Of a stretch of DNA of 64,000 nucleotides, positions 10,200 through 23,333 are shown piece after piece. The stretch lies in the NCBI RefSeq assembly GCF_004379255.2, contig NC_056034.1:40592887-40656886 (forward strand). The letters run 5' to 3'. A model generated the notes under the pieces. That model ran no database searches. It was not told the DNA's origin and was given only the letters and a program-made list of their open reading frames with translations. Made by a program: the position numbers and the translations under genes. The DNA comes from Salvia splendens (lineage: Eukaryota; Streptophyta; Magnoliopsida; Lamiales; Lamiaceae). The first letter of the stretch is position 1; the number at the start of each line of letters is the position of its first letter.

Positions 10200-10242
10200 T
10201 ATGTTATGAGTAGCCAAGCAGGATGTTTGATGGAGTATTTAT

Positions 10243-10319
10243 CTACTACTACTACTACTACCTACTACTACCACCACCACCACCACCACCACCACCACCA
10301 CCACTACTACTACTACTAG
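10243..10319. repeat. Trinucleotide microsatellite (ACT)n(ACC)n(ACT)n
   Basis: A compound run of ACT, then ACC, then ACT triplets lies between the Stowaway and the hAT MITE. Confidence 0.95.
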
Positions 10320-10358
10320 ATTAAGGGATTTTATTTTATTTTTTTAAAGTGTCATATA

Positions 10359-10798
10359 TAGGGTTGGGAAAATATACCGAAATATCGAAATACCGCACTT
10401 ACCATACCGAAAAATATCGAAAATACCGAATTTTCGGTACGGTATCATATCGTACCGATAGCTTTAGGTACGGTAAATGTATGCATTTTGTATATACTGC
10501 ATTATACCGCATCATACCGCAATTGCGGTATATACCGCAAATAACACGGTATACCGCATATACGGTAATTGCGGTATATACCGGAAATCACGGTATACCG
10601 AAATCACGGTACGGTATATCGACAAAAGCGGTACGGTAACGATATCTAAATTTTGGTATAGCGACTTTTCGGTATACCGCAATTGCGGTATACCGACAAA
10701 AGCGGTACGGTAAATGTATGGTTTTTGTCATACCACACAGTACGATACGGTATGCGGTATGGCCATTTCGGCGGGTATACCGTACCGTTCCAACCCTA
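10359..10798. mobile_element. hAT-type MITE (440 bp) packed with CGGTATACCG-like palindromes
   Basis: The terminal repeats TAGGGTTGG are inverted at both ends. A perfect 8-bp target duplication GTCATATA lies at 10351-10358 and 10799-10806, the size made by hAT transposases. The interior consists largely of ATACCG/CGGTAT words, with central motifs such as ATACCGCAATTGCGGTAT. Open frames across it (10349-10938) are products of this repetition, not genes. Confidence 0.9.
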
Positions 10799-10806
10799 GT
10801 CATATA

Positions 10807-12130
10807 TCGACAGTTTTTTCGGATGATAATCCAATGTCAGTTTCGATGGGGATGTATCTAAAATTATTTGGAGATGTAAAATTCTACGATCACTTATCAA
10901 TGCGTGAGGACGTAAAATCAATACGATCCGATAAATAATGAAAAGTAATTAGAAATTATGATTTAGATGAACAAGTGGCTCAAAACAAACTAGGAGTAGT
11001 TTTCTTTCTTTATTTCCAAAATAAACAAATTTACTTGCTTTTTAGTTAGATACACATAGTTTTAGTAATCCTCCCTCGTGGGATAATACCTTTTGTACTA
11101 TATTGCATATCTATATTCTTTCAGAAAGGTATCGTCAGGGAATTAAATTTTATTTTCTAACAATACTATAGATGTGGAATATAGTACAAAAAACATAATG
11201 TATTTAATCTTAAATTCTAAAAAATCAGCGAATCGAGACTTATATTTTAAAATTCTCAAATAGCCAAAAGAGGTCGGATCACTTTCAGGTTGAAAATGAG
11301 CATACATATATACACACTAATCGAATGTAAATAAACATCAGTATAAGAAATAGTAGAACTTTATATTTGTGTAAACATCAAAACAATATATTTTTGTAAA
11401 ATGTTGAAATGCATAATTTTTCTTCTGGCATGAGATATTAATAAAAATGGAATCCACGGTCGCTCCATTGGCCAAACACATGAATATGCATTTAATTCCC
11501 TGAAGTAGGGGATAAATCCTAAATTCAAGAATCTAGTTTGAACAAAAACGAAATTTAAAATTTAGTTCAGATTTTTGGTTCAGTTCGCTTCGGATATTTT
11601 AAAATATTTGGATCTTCAAATCAGATCGGGTATTTTAAAATTGACGTAATCCAAAACATATATAACATATATAACACATATAAAACTCCGTGTTGAACAA
11701 TTCCAATTATATTTTTGGTACGATACATTTTCAAATTTTGTTAGTATTAGATTTTTAAATTTTTGGATTTTTGGTATTGGATTTACATATTTTTATGCAA
11801 TTTCGGATATATCGGACCAGGTCAGATTTCATCGGATTTCAAATTTACACATTCGGATATTTGGACAATTTAGATAAAATTGGATTTATTTTTCTAAAAA
11901 TTTTGGATTTTTAGTTGGATCGGATCGAATTGGACAAAAATTCGATCCGAAATCCGAATGCTCACACCTACACTAAAGAATAGTGTCATAAAAATACCTA
12001 AGACAAAAGGTTTTTACAGTTAAAAAATCCATAATCTTGTAAAACCAGATTATTCAGAAAGTTAGAAATAGATTAACTGAAATTGGGCTTTGGAGCTTGA
12101 TTTGAATTTAAAAAGCCCAATGAAAAGAAT
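10807..12130. other. Intergenic stretch between hAT MITE and FCA
   Basis: AT-rich DNA with a degenerate hAT-like segment at 11560-11965, listed separately. No coding frame was seen. Confidence 0.5.
11560..11965. mobile_element. Degenerate hAT-like repeat rich in TCGGAT/ATCCGA words
   Basis: The right end reads, inverted, AGGTGTGAGCATTCGGATTT, a terminal type I associate with hAT-derived plant repeats. The interior repeats GGATATTT, TCGGATTT and GGATCGGATCG. A matching left terminus and target duplication were not found, so the limits are approximate. Confidence 0.35.
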
Positions 12131-12245
12131 TTATGTACTCCTATGAAAACAATGGTTTAAAAACGGTGTCGTTTTGCTATTCAGTTCATGATTGGTCATT
12201 CAGTCACTCAATTTCTCTGCACAAATCTTCAGCTTTGAAAATAGA

Positions 12246-12259
12246 GGGTTAGGGTTTTA
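12246..12259 (+). promoter_or_regulatory. Telo-box in the FCA leader
   Basis: GGGTTAGGGTTTTA, 19 bp before the FCA ATG, is a telomere-repeat-like element. Such boxes are common near transcription starts of plant housekeeping and translation-related genes. A reversed CCAAT motif (ATTGGTC) lies near 12191. Confidence 0.5.
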
Positions 12260-12277
12260 TCCAATTTTGCAAGTTTG

Positions 12278-15200
12278 ATGGAGAAATTCGATAGGAGTAG
12301 AGGTACTGATAGGTATAGCAATAGCAGCGCTCCACCTCACCAATACAATTCAGGCGATAGGCACTCCCGCGGCGGCGGAGCTCCGATACACCACCGTCAA
12401 CAGGATAATTATCGAGACGGCGGTGGAGGAGGGGGGCGCGACAATACACATGGTTATACCGGCGGGTTCTCGAGCGGCGGGAGGGAGAATATTAGGGCGT
12501 TTGACAGCCCGCCGCCCTACCGGTCTCCGCCTTGCGGTGGCAGCGGCAGCGGCGTGGGAGGCGTTGGAGGAGGGGGATTGAGACCAATTGGGGATGGAAT
12601 TGGGGGAATGAGACCAATTGGGAATGGAATTGGGGGGTTTCGACCTCCGATTGGCAGCGGAGATGGGTTTGGGCCGATGGGTGGAATTGGGGGAAGAGGG
12701 TTTCGACCGATAGGTGGGGTTGATGCTGCTAAATTTCGACCAATGGGCGGTGGATTTGGAGGTGATGGTGGGAGGTTTCCGCAGATGGGTGGTGGCGGTG
12801 GAGATGGTGGAGGGTTTCCACCGATGAGTAGAGGTGGTGGTGATGGTGGAGGCTTTAGAAGGTCAGTTGGCAGTGATGGTGAAGCTGGAGGATTTCGACC
12901 AATGGATGGAGGTGGTGGTGATGGTGCAGGCTTTGGGTTTGATAACTATGGGGGGCCTCCTACAGCTCTCTCGGGCCAAAAACGTGGTTACTCTGGTAGA
13001 GAAAGATCTCCAGGTATTTTGTGAGTTCGAGTGGTGTTACTTTATTGGACTGTTGGTCAAAATTTAGATTGCATTGTGATGTTTGCACTTGTTGTGTGGC
13101 CCTGTTTAGATGAAAGAATGGACAAAGGTCAATACGGAATATGTGAAAATATTTGTTAATGAGAGTCTAAAGAGTGGTAAATATTGAACGGATGCTAGTC
13201 ATAATTTTTAATTATTCTTGCTCAGTTTCTTGAATAGAATTTCTGTACTAGATTGGTGCTTGGAGATAATGATAGCTGGAATTTTAATTATTCTACTATA
13301 TCATAGTTTTCAAGTTTCCTTTTCAATATGTGATTTCCTTATGATGGTTGTTGTTTACTACCTTAATGCTCATACTTTGAATATGAGATGATGCTGTGAA
13401 CTGTGGATAAAAATTCTTTTTTTATGTTGTTCGTCTTGGTCCACTGCCACATATAGTGCTAGTTGAATTAATAAAATTTCTTTTGTTTTTTTAGGCAGAG
13501 AAGGAGTAAAATTCGCCAAACTATTTGTTGGGTCTGTTCCGAGGACAGCCACAGAAGATGATGTAAGTTATTTGTATCGATGATTTCAATTCTTGAATAT
13601 ATGCATTGTTGATGATCATTTAAGGACATACTCTTGAACTTCTCTCTTGAGCAATTTCAATTGTAAACGAATTCTATTGTTGTTAGTGAGGCATATTTAT
13701 TATTTGTTATGTTCTTCTAGATCCGACCTCTATTTGAAAATCATGGGCGTGTGATGGAAGTTGCTATGATCAAGGATAAGAGGACTGGCCAGCCGCAAGG
13801 TATGTTTTTATGCTGTGTTTTACTACATTAAAATTATTTGCAAGTGTCTTTTCAGGTCCTTTGGAGGGCTGAAGGAGGCCATTGTAGCCTTATGTTTCTC
13901 TTCAGTTGTTCATTTCGCCTTCTTCTTTTATGTACATGCTCCATCATCCAAGAAGAAGACTAGACTAATTATTACATAAGTTAACCATTGTATACTAATG
14001 AGGGTGAACCATTTTGGCCTTTGTAGACCTCTTTAGATGTGGCACAGTCTAGAACATGTTAACTTTGCTTTACACTAATTATCTGACAAAAATTATGTTG
14101 TAACGTGGGAGACAATAATCTGTTGTTTATCTCATGAATGGGTTAAAATTATTTTTTTTACATATCGTGGTAGTTTTATTTTGCTAGAATGCTGTTAAAT
14201 GGTTTCACTTTATAAGATTCTGTGCATGGTTTAAGTTAGTTCTCATTTTGCTTAGTGTATGGTGAATGGATAGATTGAGATGAAATGGAATTATGGACGT
14301 GATGAGATTTATTCTGTAGTCACAGCTCTTTACATTTTCCCTCTCCAGTAATGTGCATTAATCATTTTATGGATGTTTGGTGTATGCTTATTATTCAGTG
14401 GCTGTGGTGAAATTTCTCTCTCCCACTCTCTCTTCCTGTCTCTTTTATTTTTATTCGTTTAGTTCTGCAAAATTACATGTTTGGTGTATGTCGAATTCGG
14501 AAAGATTGAGATGAATTGGAAGTGATGAGGTTTATTCTGTAATCACAGCTCTTTACATATTCTCTCCAGTCTTGTGCATTAATCAGTTTTATGGATGTTT
14601 GGTGTATGCAAGTTACTATTCAGTGGCTGTGGTGAAATCTCTCTCTCTCTCTCTCTCTCTCTCGGTCTGTCTCGTTTATTTTATTTATCTAGTACTGCAA
14701 ATTACATGTGCTGTTAAATCAAGATATTTATGTCTGCTGATGCTTAAGATTGGGGCCGTAGTCAATATTTCACTATTCACGGTCGCTGGTCTGAACACAT
14801 AACTGCTTCCGTGCTGATGGATTTGATTAAGTTGTAGCTGTTTCATTGTTGAGACCATATGATTATCCTGTTATCTTCAGTATAATATTTTTGTTGCGGC
14901 TGTGTTTTGTTTGTGAGATTGATTAGCTTCATGTTCATATGGTGCCACATAGGTATCTCCTGGATTTTGTGCGTGATGTATTATTTAGCTGATGGGGATT
15001 CATGCTATTAGTTTTGACTTTGATAATCAGTAAAACTTCCAGCAAACCAACCATTTATGTTGTGTTTAGAAATTTACTTATTTGAACTGCGTGTATGGCC
15101 AAATCCATTCGCTCAACTAAACATGTTGGCTTTTTTAACTTTATACATTTCTTGATTGGATGTGGTTTTAGCCATAACGATGATGATTGTATGAATGGGC

Positions 15201-18200
15201 ACTTTATATGTAAATATCCTGTCATCTACTATCTTCAGAATTCTCCTCTCATTGTGATGCGAAAGGTATATATGTATGTGTATGCAAGTATGGCCAATTT
15301 GGTTTCATGCCATAACAAATTACGGGAAAGTGAGCTCCTTAAGCAGCTTGGTTTTATTTTCTACTCCACTATATCATATTTGTATTAATGATTGGATCCG
15401 GACAGTCTCATTTAATTTTTGTTGACCATGATATTCGGTTGTGAATCTTTTCATCGTAGGATCCGAGATCAACTGAAGTAGTACCGCGTACAGGATATTT
15501 TAGACCGACAACACTGTTTTATCCCCTTGATAGTAACGCTTCTTATCAGTAATATGGTGGATGTGTTGTGTTGATTTACATTTTATTTCAGCGTATTAGA
15601 TAAATAGTATTGTGGTATAGGATTTTGCAAGAGTGTATCTGTTTTGTGTCTCTAACATTCCAATGTGAGTGGAATAGTGGACCTTGCTGGGTTCACTATG
15701 GTTAGTTCCGTTGATGCACTTTGTTGAATGAAGATCCCATGGCTTGTTCTGTAGGTGCATATTTGTTGATGGGTATAGCTTATTTCAATTTTCATTAGTA
15801 TAGATATTCATAGCAGAATATGAATGAGATACACTATTTATGTTACTGATCCCATTGTGTGCCCATTAGTTTATGTTGCAGCTGTTGTAGAATTTCACAT
15901 GAATGTGATGAACCATAGCTATTTCTATTGTTATATGTTGATGCAGACAGTTGTTCTAGTGGCAGGACAATTTTTCCAAGGTCCCTTTTATTTGGAGCTC
16001 ACTTTCCCTGAACACTGATTCATTCTTCTTCATCCATTAACGATTTGTTATTTGGTTCTTTTTACCCCCTTAGTAGTTCTTTTTCAGTCTGGTGGGGAAT
16101 GATTCATTTAGGAGTGTTACCTTACGACCTGTCACGATTCAGTTGGTTTTCTGATAGTGTGTATTAACTATTTCCAATAGCAATTTCTTGTAGTTCCTTA
16201 GTTTTGCCTACGATTATTGTGTTAGTTGTGGTTGTGTTATCACAATCATTTAAATCTTTATTTTATTTTGTTGGAACACTATTTGTTCTGTCTATGTCTA
16301 GCACCTCTGCTAACTTAATTTAGATTGTAATTGGTAGTTTATCTGATTACTTAATAAAGATAATCTGTGTTTGTTACAGTTATCACAGTTGGGTGATGCC
16401 ATCTTATTTTAGTACAAAGTTTGTGCATTAATTATCCTTGCAAAGTGCTTATTTTCAAATTCTGTATCTGATTGTGACTAATTTAAATTTGTTGTCACAA
16501 ATTCTTTGTCTTCATCTCTTGAACAAATTGATGATGTATAATTTGATTTTGTCGATGGTTTTGGTAATTATCTGATTAAGTTGTGATGTAGTATAACTTA
16601 TGTTATCCATTTTGGCCCTTTTTACCTTGCTTTTTATTTAAGCTCTTTTTACCTTACCTTTTTTCTTTAGTTATGAAAGAATAGCTGTTATTGTACCTTG
16701 TTTGGTGTTGTCTATGAGTTATGGGTTTGCATCCAGATCTATTTAATGCTTCTTAATTGGATATAAATATCTTAAATTTTTTTTTATCTTCAGTATTTAC
16801 CTAGAATAATTTAATTTAAGCTTTAAAATTACTGTGCCCTGTTTTTTTCTCGGATAAAGGATGAATATCATTGTAAAATGTTGGTGCCAACCTTTGGCTT
16901 GTGCAGGGTGCTGTTTCATTAAATATGCTTCTCCTGACGAGGCTGACAGGGCAATTGCTGCATTGCATAACCAGTACACGTTACCTGGGGTATATCTTTC
17001 TGTCAGTTCCTCAGTTGCCTATAGCTTACACTTGTGCACATATGTATATTTATTCCTGGGTTACACAGGGAATGAGTCCTATCCAAGTTAGATATGCTGA
17101 TGGAGAGCGAGAACGTATTGGTGTGTTTTGATTATCTTGTCTCTCTGCAACATTTAATGCTCAAAATAGTCTGTTTGTGAATATATTTATTGCCTTCGAC
17201 TCTTTTATTGATCTTCATGGGTGATTTAATACTTTAGTTACTTGGTGAAATGTTGGTCTGTAAATTTGATCTCAGGTGCAACCGAATACAAGCTATTTGT
17301 TGGGTCATTGAACAAACAGGCTGTTGAGAAGGAAGTTGAAGAGGTATGCTTTTCTGCTCAAAGCTAGCTTTTTTCTGCATTGATTGTTGCATTTCATTGC
17401 ATAAATTATTCTTGATATTTTTGCACCTTTTGTGGCTTGTTAGATCACATAATTTATCGTAATACCATTTGTTTGTTACTGTCATTGTTACTTGTTTGAA
17501 TTATCATAGTGACTGGCATTACTTTTCAGATCTTTTTACCTTATGGTAGAGTCGAGGATGTCTATCTTATGCGTGATGAGATGAAGCAGAGCCGTGGTAT
17601 GTTGTTCCCTTTCATGAGGCCAAGGCTTCCTTTTCATCTTTTGTTAAATATGTGATGTGAATATCCTTGAAAATTCTTCTAATTTATGGCTGGGACTTCA
17701 ATTTATTATACATAAGCTAAAGAATATTTCTTTTGCCTTTTACGTCACTTAAAGGTGTTGTTGTATGGATATTGGACAGGCTACAGGAGTTAGAGGCAAT
17801 TACGTTTCTTTGATTTGATATTTTCTCGTCTCTGATATTGTGCAGGTTGTGGATTTGTCAAATACTCTCAGAGAGAGATGGCACAAGCGGCCATTGATGC
17901 TCTAAATGGAATATATATTATGAGAGTATGTTCCCTTCAAATTTTCCTCAATGGTTGTTTAATTCCGGATATCCACATTGGTACTTGTGGTCAGTGATAA
18001 ACGTACTGTTCGGTTTATGGATCACAGGGCTGTGAACAACCATTAACTGTCAGATTTGCTGATCCTAAAAGACCTAGACCTGGAGATTCGAGGTAGCTTT
18101 ACGCACTGCTCATTTTCATCTCCTTGTGTAGGGAGTCATATAAATGCACCTAAACTCATCGCACATTTGTTTGTCCTTCTGTAGAGGTGTTCCTTCTTTT

Positions 18201-20300
18201 GGTGAACCCGGCCATCGATTTTCTACCCCTGGGATCAGGTTCTTTCTTGTGACTTACTGCTAATATAAAACTTCTAAATTTCAAGGCTTCTAATTTTTTG
18301 TGAATTAATGGAACTCCATGTGATCATCTGTAGAACTCCGTCAGATCATCACGAGCCATTAGGTGGCCCCAATCCTAATTCATGGCCAAGCACGCAGAAT
18401 CTAGGACCACCTTCTCATGCTGGTAACCAAGGTTATACTAATCAGTATCAGCCTAGGCCTGGGAATATGGCCGCTTCTTCTACTCCAGTAAGAGCTCACA
18501 ATGTTTTTTCCTATTTATTGACTAGTATTATTTTAGGAGTGGTCACTGGCTTTCATTCTATTCTTCTTCGCCTGTAATATTACTTATGTTTTCTATGGCC
18601 AATCCAGTATCCTGTTGGAGCTATTCCTGGCAGTATGGACAGTTCATTTCCTGCACCTCCTGCCTCGTCTGCGCATATATCTCAGTTTGTAAGTGGGAAA
18701 ATTAAGCTCTATTGTCGAAAGCATCTTCTTTTTGAGGGGCTAACATCTGTTATTTATTCTTTTCAGAATAATAACCAGTCCGTACCACAAATTCCTTCTA
18801 ATGGCTCAAAGTTATCGCCCTGGCAGCGACCTCTTCAGTCACCACAGCCTGTGCAGTTACCTCCATCAAACACGACATCATTCTCCAATCATAGTTTGCC
18901 GGGATCACAGATGCAACCAGGTCTGATACAGACCCCATATAGTCAGGCCCCACCATCACAATCTCTGCCAGTAGAGAACAGTCAACCATCTATTCCCCCC
19001 CAGATACAAGTGCAGCATAGCGCATCGTCTGCTCACAGACAAGCTCCTGGAGTTGGGAATCAGCCACAGTACCCTGGGCAACTTCAACCTTTTAATCAGC
19101 CGCCTTCAGAGCTGGCTCAAATGCTGTCACAACAGAAACAAACTCTACAGGCTACTTTCCAGTCTTCTCAACAAGCCCTAAATCAGCTGCAACAGCAGCT
19201 GCAACAGAGACAACCGGCGATTCAAAACCTAGCAACTCATCAGGGTCAAGTAGCTGCTAAACAGCAGGTATTGCTTATATACATCTCTAAATCATTTTGT
19301 TACCTTCACAAATCTACTCAGTAAACATATTGTAAAGAATCTTTTTTCTTCCTTCCAGTCTCCTTGGCCTGGAGCAGTAGTTCAGCCCGTTGCAAACACC
19401 GCTAATACGCAACCAGCCCGAGATTCAGCTACGGCTGCAACTACCCCCTCACCTGCCATTACTGGTGGTACTCCTGCTGCTGCTACAAGCAATTGGTCCG
19501 AGCACACGTCGCCTGATGGATACAAGTACTACTACAACAGCTTGACTGGTGAAAGCAAGGTGGAATGTCTCATCGTGTATTATATGTTTATGCCGTGTTC
19601 ATATAAACATTTCTCATATCGAATATACTTCTGTAGTGGGAGAAACCTGCGGAGCTTGCGCTGAATGAGCCCCAGCAACAGAAGCCGTCCAACCCGCACC
19701 CTCAGCTGCATTCTCACCCATCTGGACCATCATTGCAACAAGCTCCTCAAATGCAAGCTCAGATTCACAACCAAGCCAAGCCGTTCCAGCAGGCTGCTCA
19801 ATCATCGGTCAGTTTACATGTATATATAAATATACGACGCATGGATTTCACAATTTAAATTCTTACTCTTTTTTCTTTCTTTCATTCAATATTCAGTACC
19901 ATGTCCCTGGATTTTCTGCCAAACAAGGCACTAAGGTAAGGAATGAAGGATCAGATAAGTGGAGTTCTTTTCTTTTGGCTATTTGAAAAACCTAATCCAC
20001 TTTCCTGAAACCACTATCTTCACTATTTTAGGAAATTGGGTATGCACAAGCTCCAGCCAACGATCCTGCACGCTATCAACAGGTTAGATTCGACAATACA
20101 GACACCCTTTTTTTTAAAAAAAAGTTGAGGATTTAAATATTTTGCTTCTTGTCCAGGCGTCCGCGTCTCAGGAGTGGATGTGGAAGAATAAGTATTCAGG
20201 TTTCTACTCTTCTACAATGTTCATATTTTGAGCCTTTTAATAAATCTTTTTTTAATAATAATTATCGAAAGTTTTAATGTGTGTTTTTGCAGGAATGTGA
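12278..20300 (+). CDS. FCA: FCA: RNA-binding flowering-time and 3'-end processing regulator, 19 coding exons, 866 residues
   Basis: Coding exons: 12278-13013, 13495-13562, 13721-13799, 16907-16989, 17069-17120, 17276-17343, 17530-17596, 17846-17925, 18028-18092, 18185-18238, 18334-18487, 18608-18688, 18767-19267, 19359-19559, 19637-19807, 19897-19935, 20032-20082, 20157-20199, 20293-20300. All have GT-AG borders and consistent phase (2601 nt, stop TGA). The product has a Gly/Arg-rich N-terminus (to about 245), RRM1 (about 254-336; KLFVGS and GCCFIKYA), RRM2 (about 345-425; KLFVGS and GCGFVKYS), a Gln/Pro-rich middle, and a WW domain with W742, W764 and P767. In Arabidopsis FCA is nuclear. It binds the 3'-end factor FY through WW, promotes proximal polyadenylation of FLC antisense RNA, and limits itself by premature polyadenylation in intron 3. 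The large intron 3 here fits that control. Arabidopsis FCA is 747 residues; the extra length lies in the Gly-rich and Gln-rich parts. The ATG at 12278 is preceded by an in-frame TAG at 12242. Confidence 0.95.
13800..16906 (+). other. FCA intron 3 (3.1 kb), the expected site of regulated premature polyadenylation
   Basis: It lies between the exon ending in the codons for GQPQ and the exon beginning GCCFIKYA, so it splits RRM1 just before RNP1. This is the same position as the regulatory intron 3 of Arabidopsis FCA. It is by far the longest intron in the gene. It holds a local tandem duplication (14255-14710) and a CT run. Several AATAAA-like signals occur (for example near 16353), but none can be called the used site by eye. 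Confidence 0.8.
14255..14710. repeat. Tandem duplication of about 230 bp inside FCA intron 3, with CT microsatellite
   Basis: Two copies share, in order, GAGATGAA, TTTATTCTGTA, CACAGCTCTTTACAT, TGGATGTTTGGTGTATGC, CAGTGGCTGTGGTGAAAT and AAATTACATG. Copy 1 runs about 14255-14485 and copy 2 about 14487-14710. The second copy has an expanded CT run (14637-14662). Confidence 0.85.
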
Positions 20301-20720
20301 TCTGTATGAACAAAAATGATGGCTACCCGTTCAAGCGAAATATGAGGGGAACCGAGTTCCTAACTATAAGAGAGTTGAGCGAGCGACATTACCAATATCC
20401 TCGTGGAGGAGCTGCAGCAGCACTCTTACTAGTCACAAACTCATCCCTCTCGTATCGCTGTCTAAAGTAACCCAACTGTTATATCATGAATTCGATGATG
20501 TTGCAATAATGTATTTCTGCTTCGCTGTAACAGATTTCTATGCCGAGCTCGGGCTCAGGCTTGGGCTCGATTGTCGAAGTGTTGTTATTATGGGTAGAGA
20601 GCAATTAACCTGCTAGTGTAGTGTATAAATCAATCTGCAGCCTTAGCTGGTGTGGAAAACTAGTTTTAAGTTATCAGCCTCATATACAAAAAAAATTTAG
20701 GCTTTGTTCTCTATTGTATA
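20301..20720 (+). other. Probable FCA 3' UTR
   Basis: Sequence after the stop is moderately GC-rich up to about 20650, then becomes AT-rich with a CATATAC-A-run near 20680. The polyadenylation site was not determined. A long frame at 20228-20470 is out of phase with FCA and is not a gene. Confidence 0.5.
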
Positions 20721-23333
20721 TTTTGGTCTAAATCATGATGATCCACTCAAACTCAAAACGCTTGTGGACACTTTATCTCATGAATAAGTACATCATCTAA
20801 TCAAGGAAAGTTTTGTTTTGAATTATTAGGTTGGTAATTGTACTTTTTTGGCTTGACAATTGGATCTATTTGTACAAATGGTTCGACAATTAAGAGCTGT
20901 AATAGTAAAAAGCTTTGATATTTCATAAAAGTTGCAAACTTGTTTGACCTTAGAAAAACGCAAAACAATGTCATGATGATTCACGAAAGGTGAGAAAATG
21001 ATTTGAAATTTCAATTTGTTGCTTGAATTATGACGTCGAAGGTTCGATGTTTATGTTAAATTGTTGAAGAAAAAATATTGAAGATTACTTATTAAAAATA
21101 GCGTTTATTTAGGCACTTAAAGTCATATTTAAGGTATCTACTATGTAGACGCAAATAGGCTTACTTTACACTAACTAAATGCATATCTGCAATGTCTGTG
21201 CTGTAATAATTGGATGATTTAATTAGTGCACAAAATAAATAAATAACTGAGGAAATTGGTATTTACAATTAATTAAAACTAAAGTAGTGTGTTATCTCTG
21301 TAAACCACATTAAAGGGATTCTACTTTTGACTAAAACAAAGCATAGGCTTATTTTTTTTCAATCAATAATTTTTTCGATTCATTAGAAATTTAAGAAAAT
21401 ATATATACCGAACATCATTGGTTATAAAATGAAAAGGGTAAATATCATGTTTCACAGTCACACATTCTCGACAACAAATTAACATAAACTTATTAATTGT
21501 AAAAAGTATACCAGATATTTGCGAAAATTAACGTTTGTGTTCCAACATAAATTTTCTGAAATATTTTCTTGGGATACAGGTGAATTTTGAGAAGCACTAA
21601 TTACCTTTTATGCCACTATACTTATAGGTTGTGACATATGATGGCAATTGGCTAATGTTAATACAATAACTGATATTTACTCATATTTACCTATATATTG
21701 CGTGAGACACAATGACGATTATGTAGTAGTATTATATATATTGTCCCTAAGTAGTATTATATATATCTCTTTCCACGTATATAAATTTACCCATTTAAAT
21801 TCATGCTATATTTATTGCTCATGGCATTTGTACACATAATTTTTTTAAATGATATTAATATATTTATTTTACATATAATACTCGGATTAAATTATTCCCC
21901 AAATGGAATCCCAGTTCGATTATCCATATGATTGATAACACTCAATTCAATGAACTGTCGAAATACTACCCTTACTTTAAAAAAAGTATATACTCCGTAT
22001 ATATTAGTAACATTTTTTTATTAAGTCATACGGAGTACTTAATTATAAATTACTCATATAGGGCAATTACCTATCTTTTTTAAAAAATTAAATACAAGCG
22101 CAAATAGAAAAATCAGCTAACCATGTGGAGTAGACTAAGGCAACATTATAAGGTAAAATATATAGAAGCTAAATTTAATTCGTAATTAGCTTGGTCCCGA
22201 TTAAAAATTTAGGTAATGGCACATCTATATTCAACACATGCTACACATAATTTTTTTGAGGGGATCATTACTTTTTTTTAGCTAATTGCTAAGTTGCGGG
22301 GTCTTATTTATAGTACACTTTTATTATTTGAGTAGCTCGATATCGACAAGTTAGTTTATTTATTTGATAGTACTACGTAGTAAATTAAGAGCTGAAAAAC
22401 TTCCAAGAAATAAAGAGCTAGAAAAGATGAAAAATAACGAAAAGGAAAAAAAAGAAAAGAAAAGCAACATATCGCTAATATTAATTTAGAAATATATTTA
22501 CATATTCTAATACGTGCCGACACAATATTAATAATATGCAATAGTAGTAAATCATTATTATCTTTTTCCTATTTACTAATTAAATTAGTGCGCTCTGATT
22601 ATGGTCAACTAGCTAACTGATAAAACTTTTATCAACATATTCATTAAGACAAAATCCATCATATTTAATATACTAAAAAAAACACTCTCTCCATATAGTA
22701 AATCAATCTATATATGGTCGCCAAGTCAAATAAAAGATAAAACAATTTTCCACATTAATGAACTTCAATAAAATAGTACTACTCCATCAGTTAATGAATC
22801 TTTTCTTGCAATTTTTTGCACCTGCACTAAAATTTAAACTACACGCAATGAATTCACACGATTTTTCACATTCCAAAATTCCCACATCATTTATTTGAGA
22901 GTCTTCATTTCCAAGAATGTTATCAATTCCAACTCCCATGCTTATTCTCATTAGCAAATTAGTAAATCTCCACAAGTAATTAATGCCATAAATTTACAAA
23001 TCCTAAACCCTAAGTTCTTATGTGTAAATGTAATTCATATACAAAAGGACAAGATTCCCCATTCACAAAGTGTTTCAGATAACTTAAATTAAAAAAAAAC
23101 TATCCATATGTAGATGAAATTAAAGTGTATAAATACAACAAACAAAAGAACTAATCCCTCCTAGACAAAACCAGTGAAATAATTTTACATGATCAATAGA
23201 GCTAGTCTATAAAATGGGATTCACACATAAAGCAACCCCCAAAATTCCAAATCTAGTTAGCTAATAAATACTATGACAAAATGAAAATATGAATTATTCT
23301 AGCAACTAAAAGAAAAAAAAAAAAACTTACTCT
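20721..23333. other. AT-rich intergenic stretch between FCA and WRKY
   Basis: No coding frame or clear transposon was seen. A short inverted pair TACTCCGTAT / ATACGGAGTA (about 21990-22038) resembles a collapsed MITE. The last 200 bp (23130-23333) is probably the 3' UTR and downstream flank of the WRKY gene. Confidence 0.5.

Noticed and set aside
10349..10938. Overlapping tyrosine/arginine-rich ORFs on both strands
   Set aside because: Translations of the repetitive hAT MITE interior; start and stop fall at random relative to the element.
20228..20470. 80-codon ORF after FCA
   Set aside because: It starts from a non-ATG codon in the last intron and is out of phase with the FCA end (stop at 20298-20300); it covers the 3' UTR.
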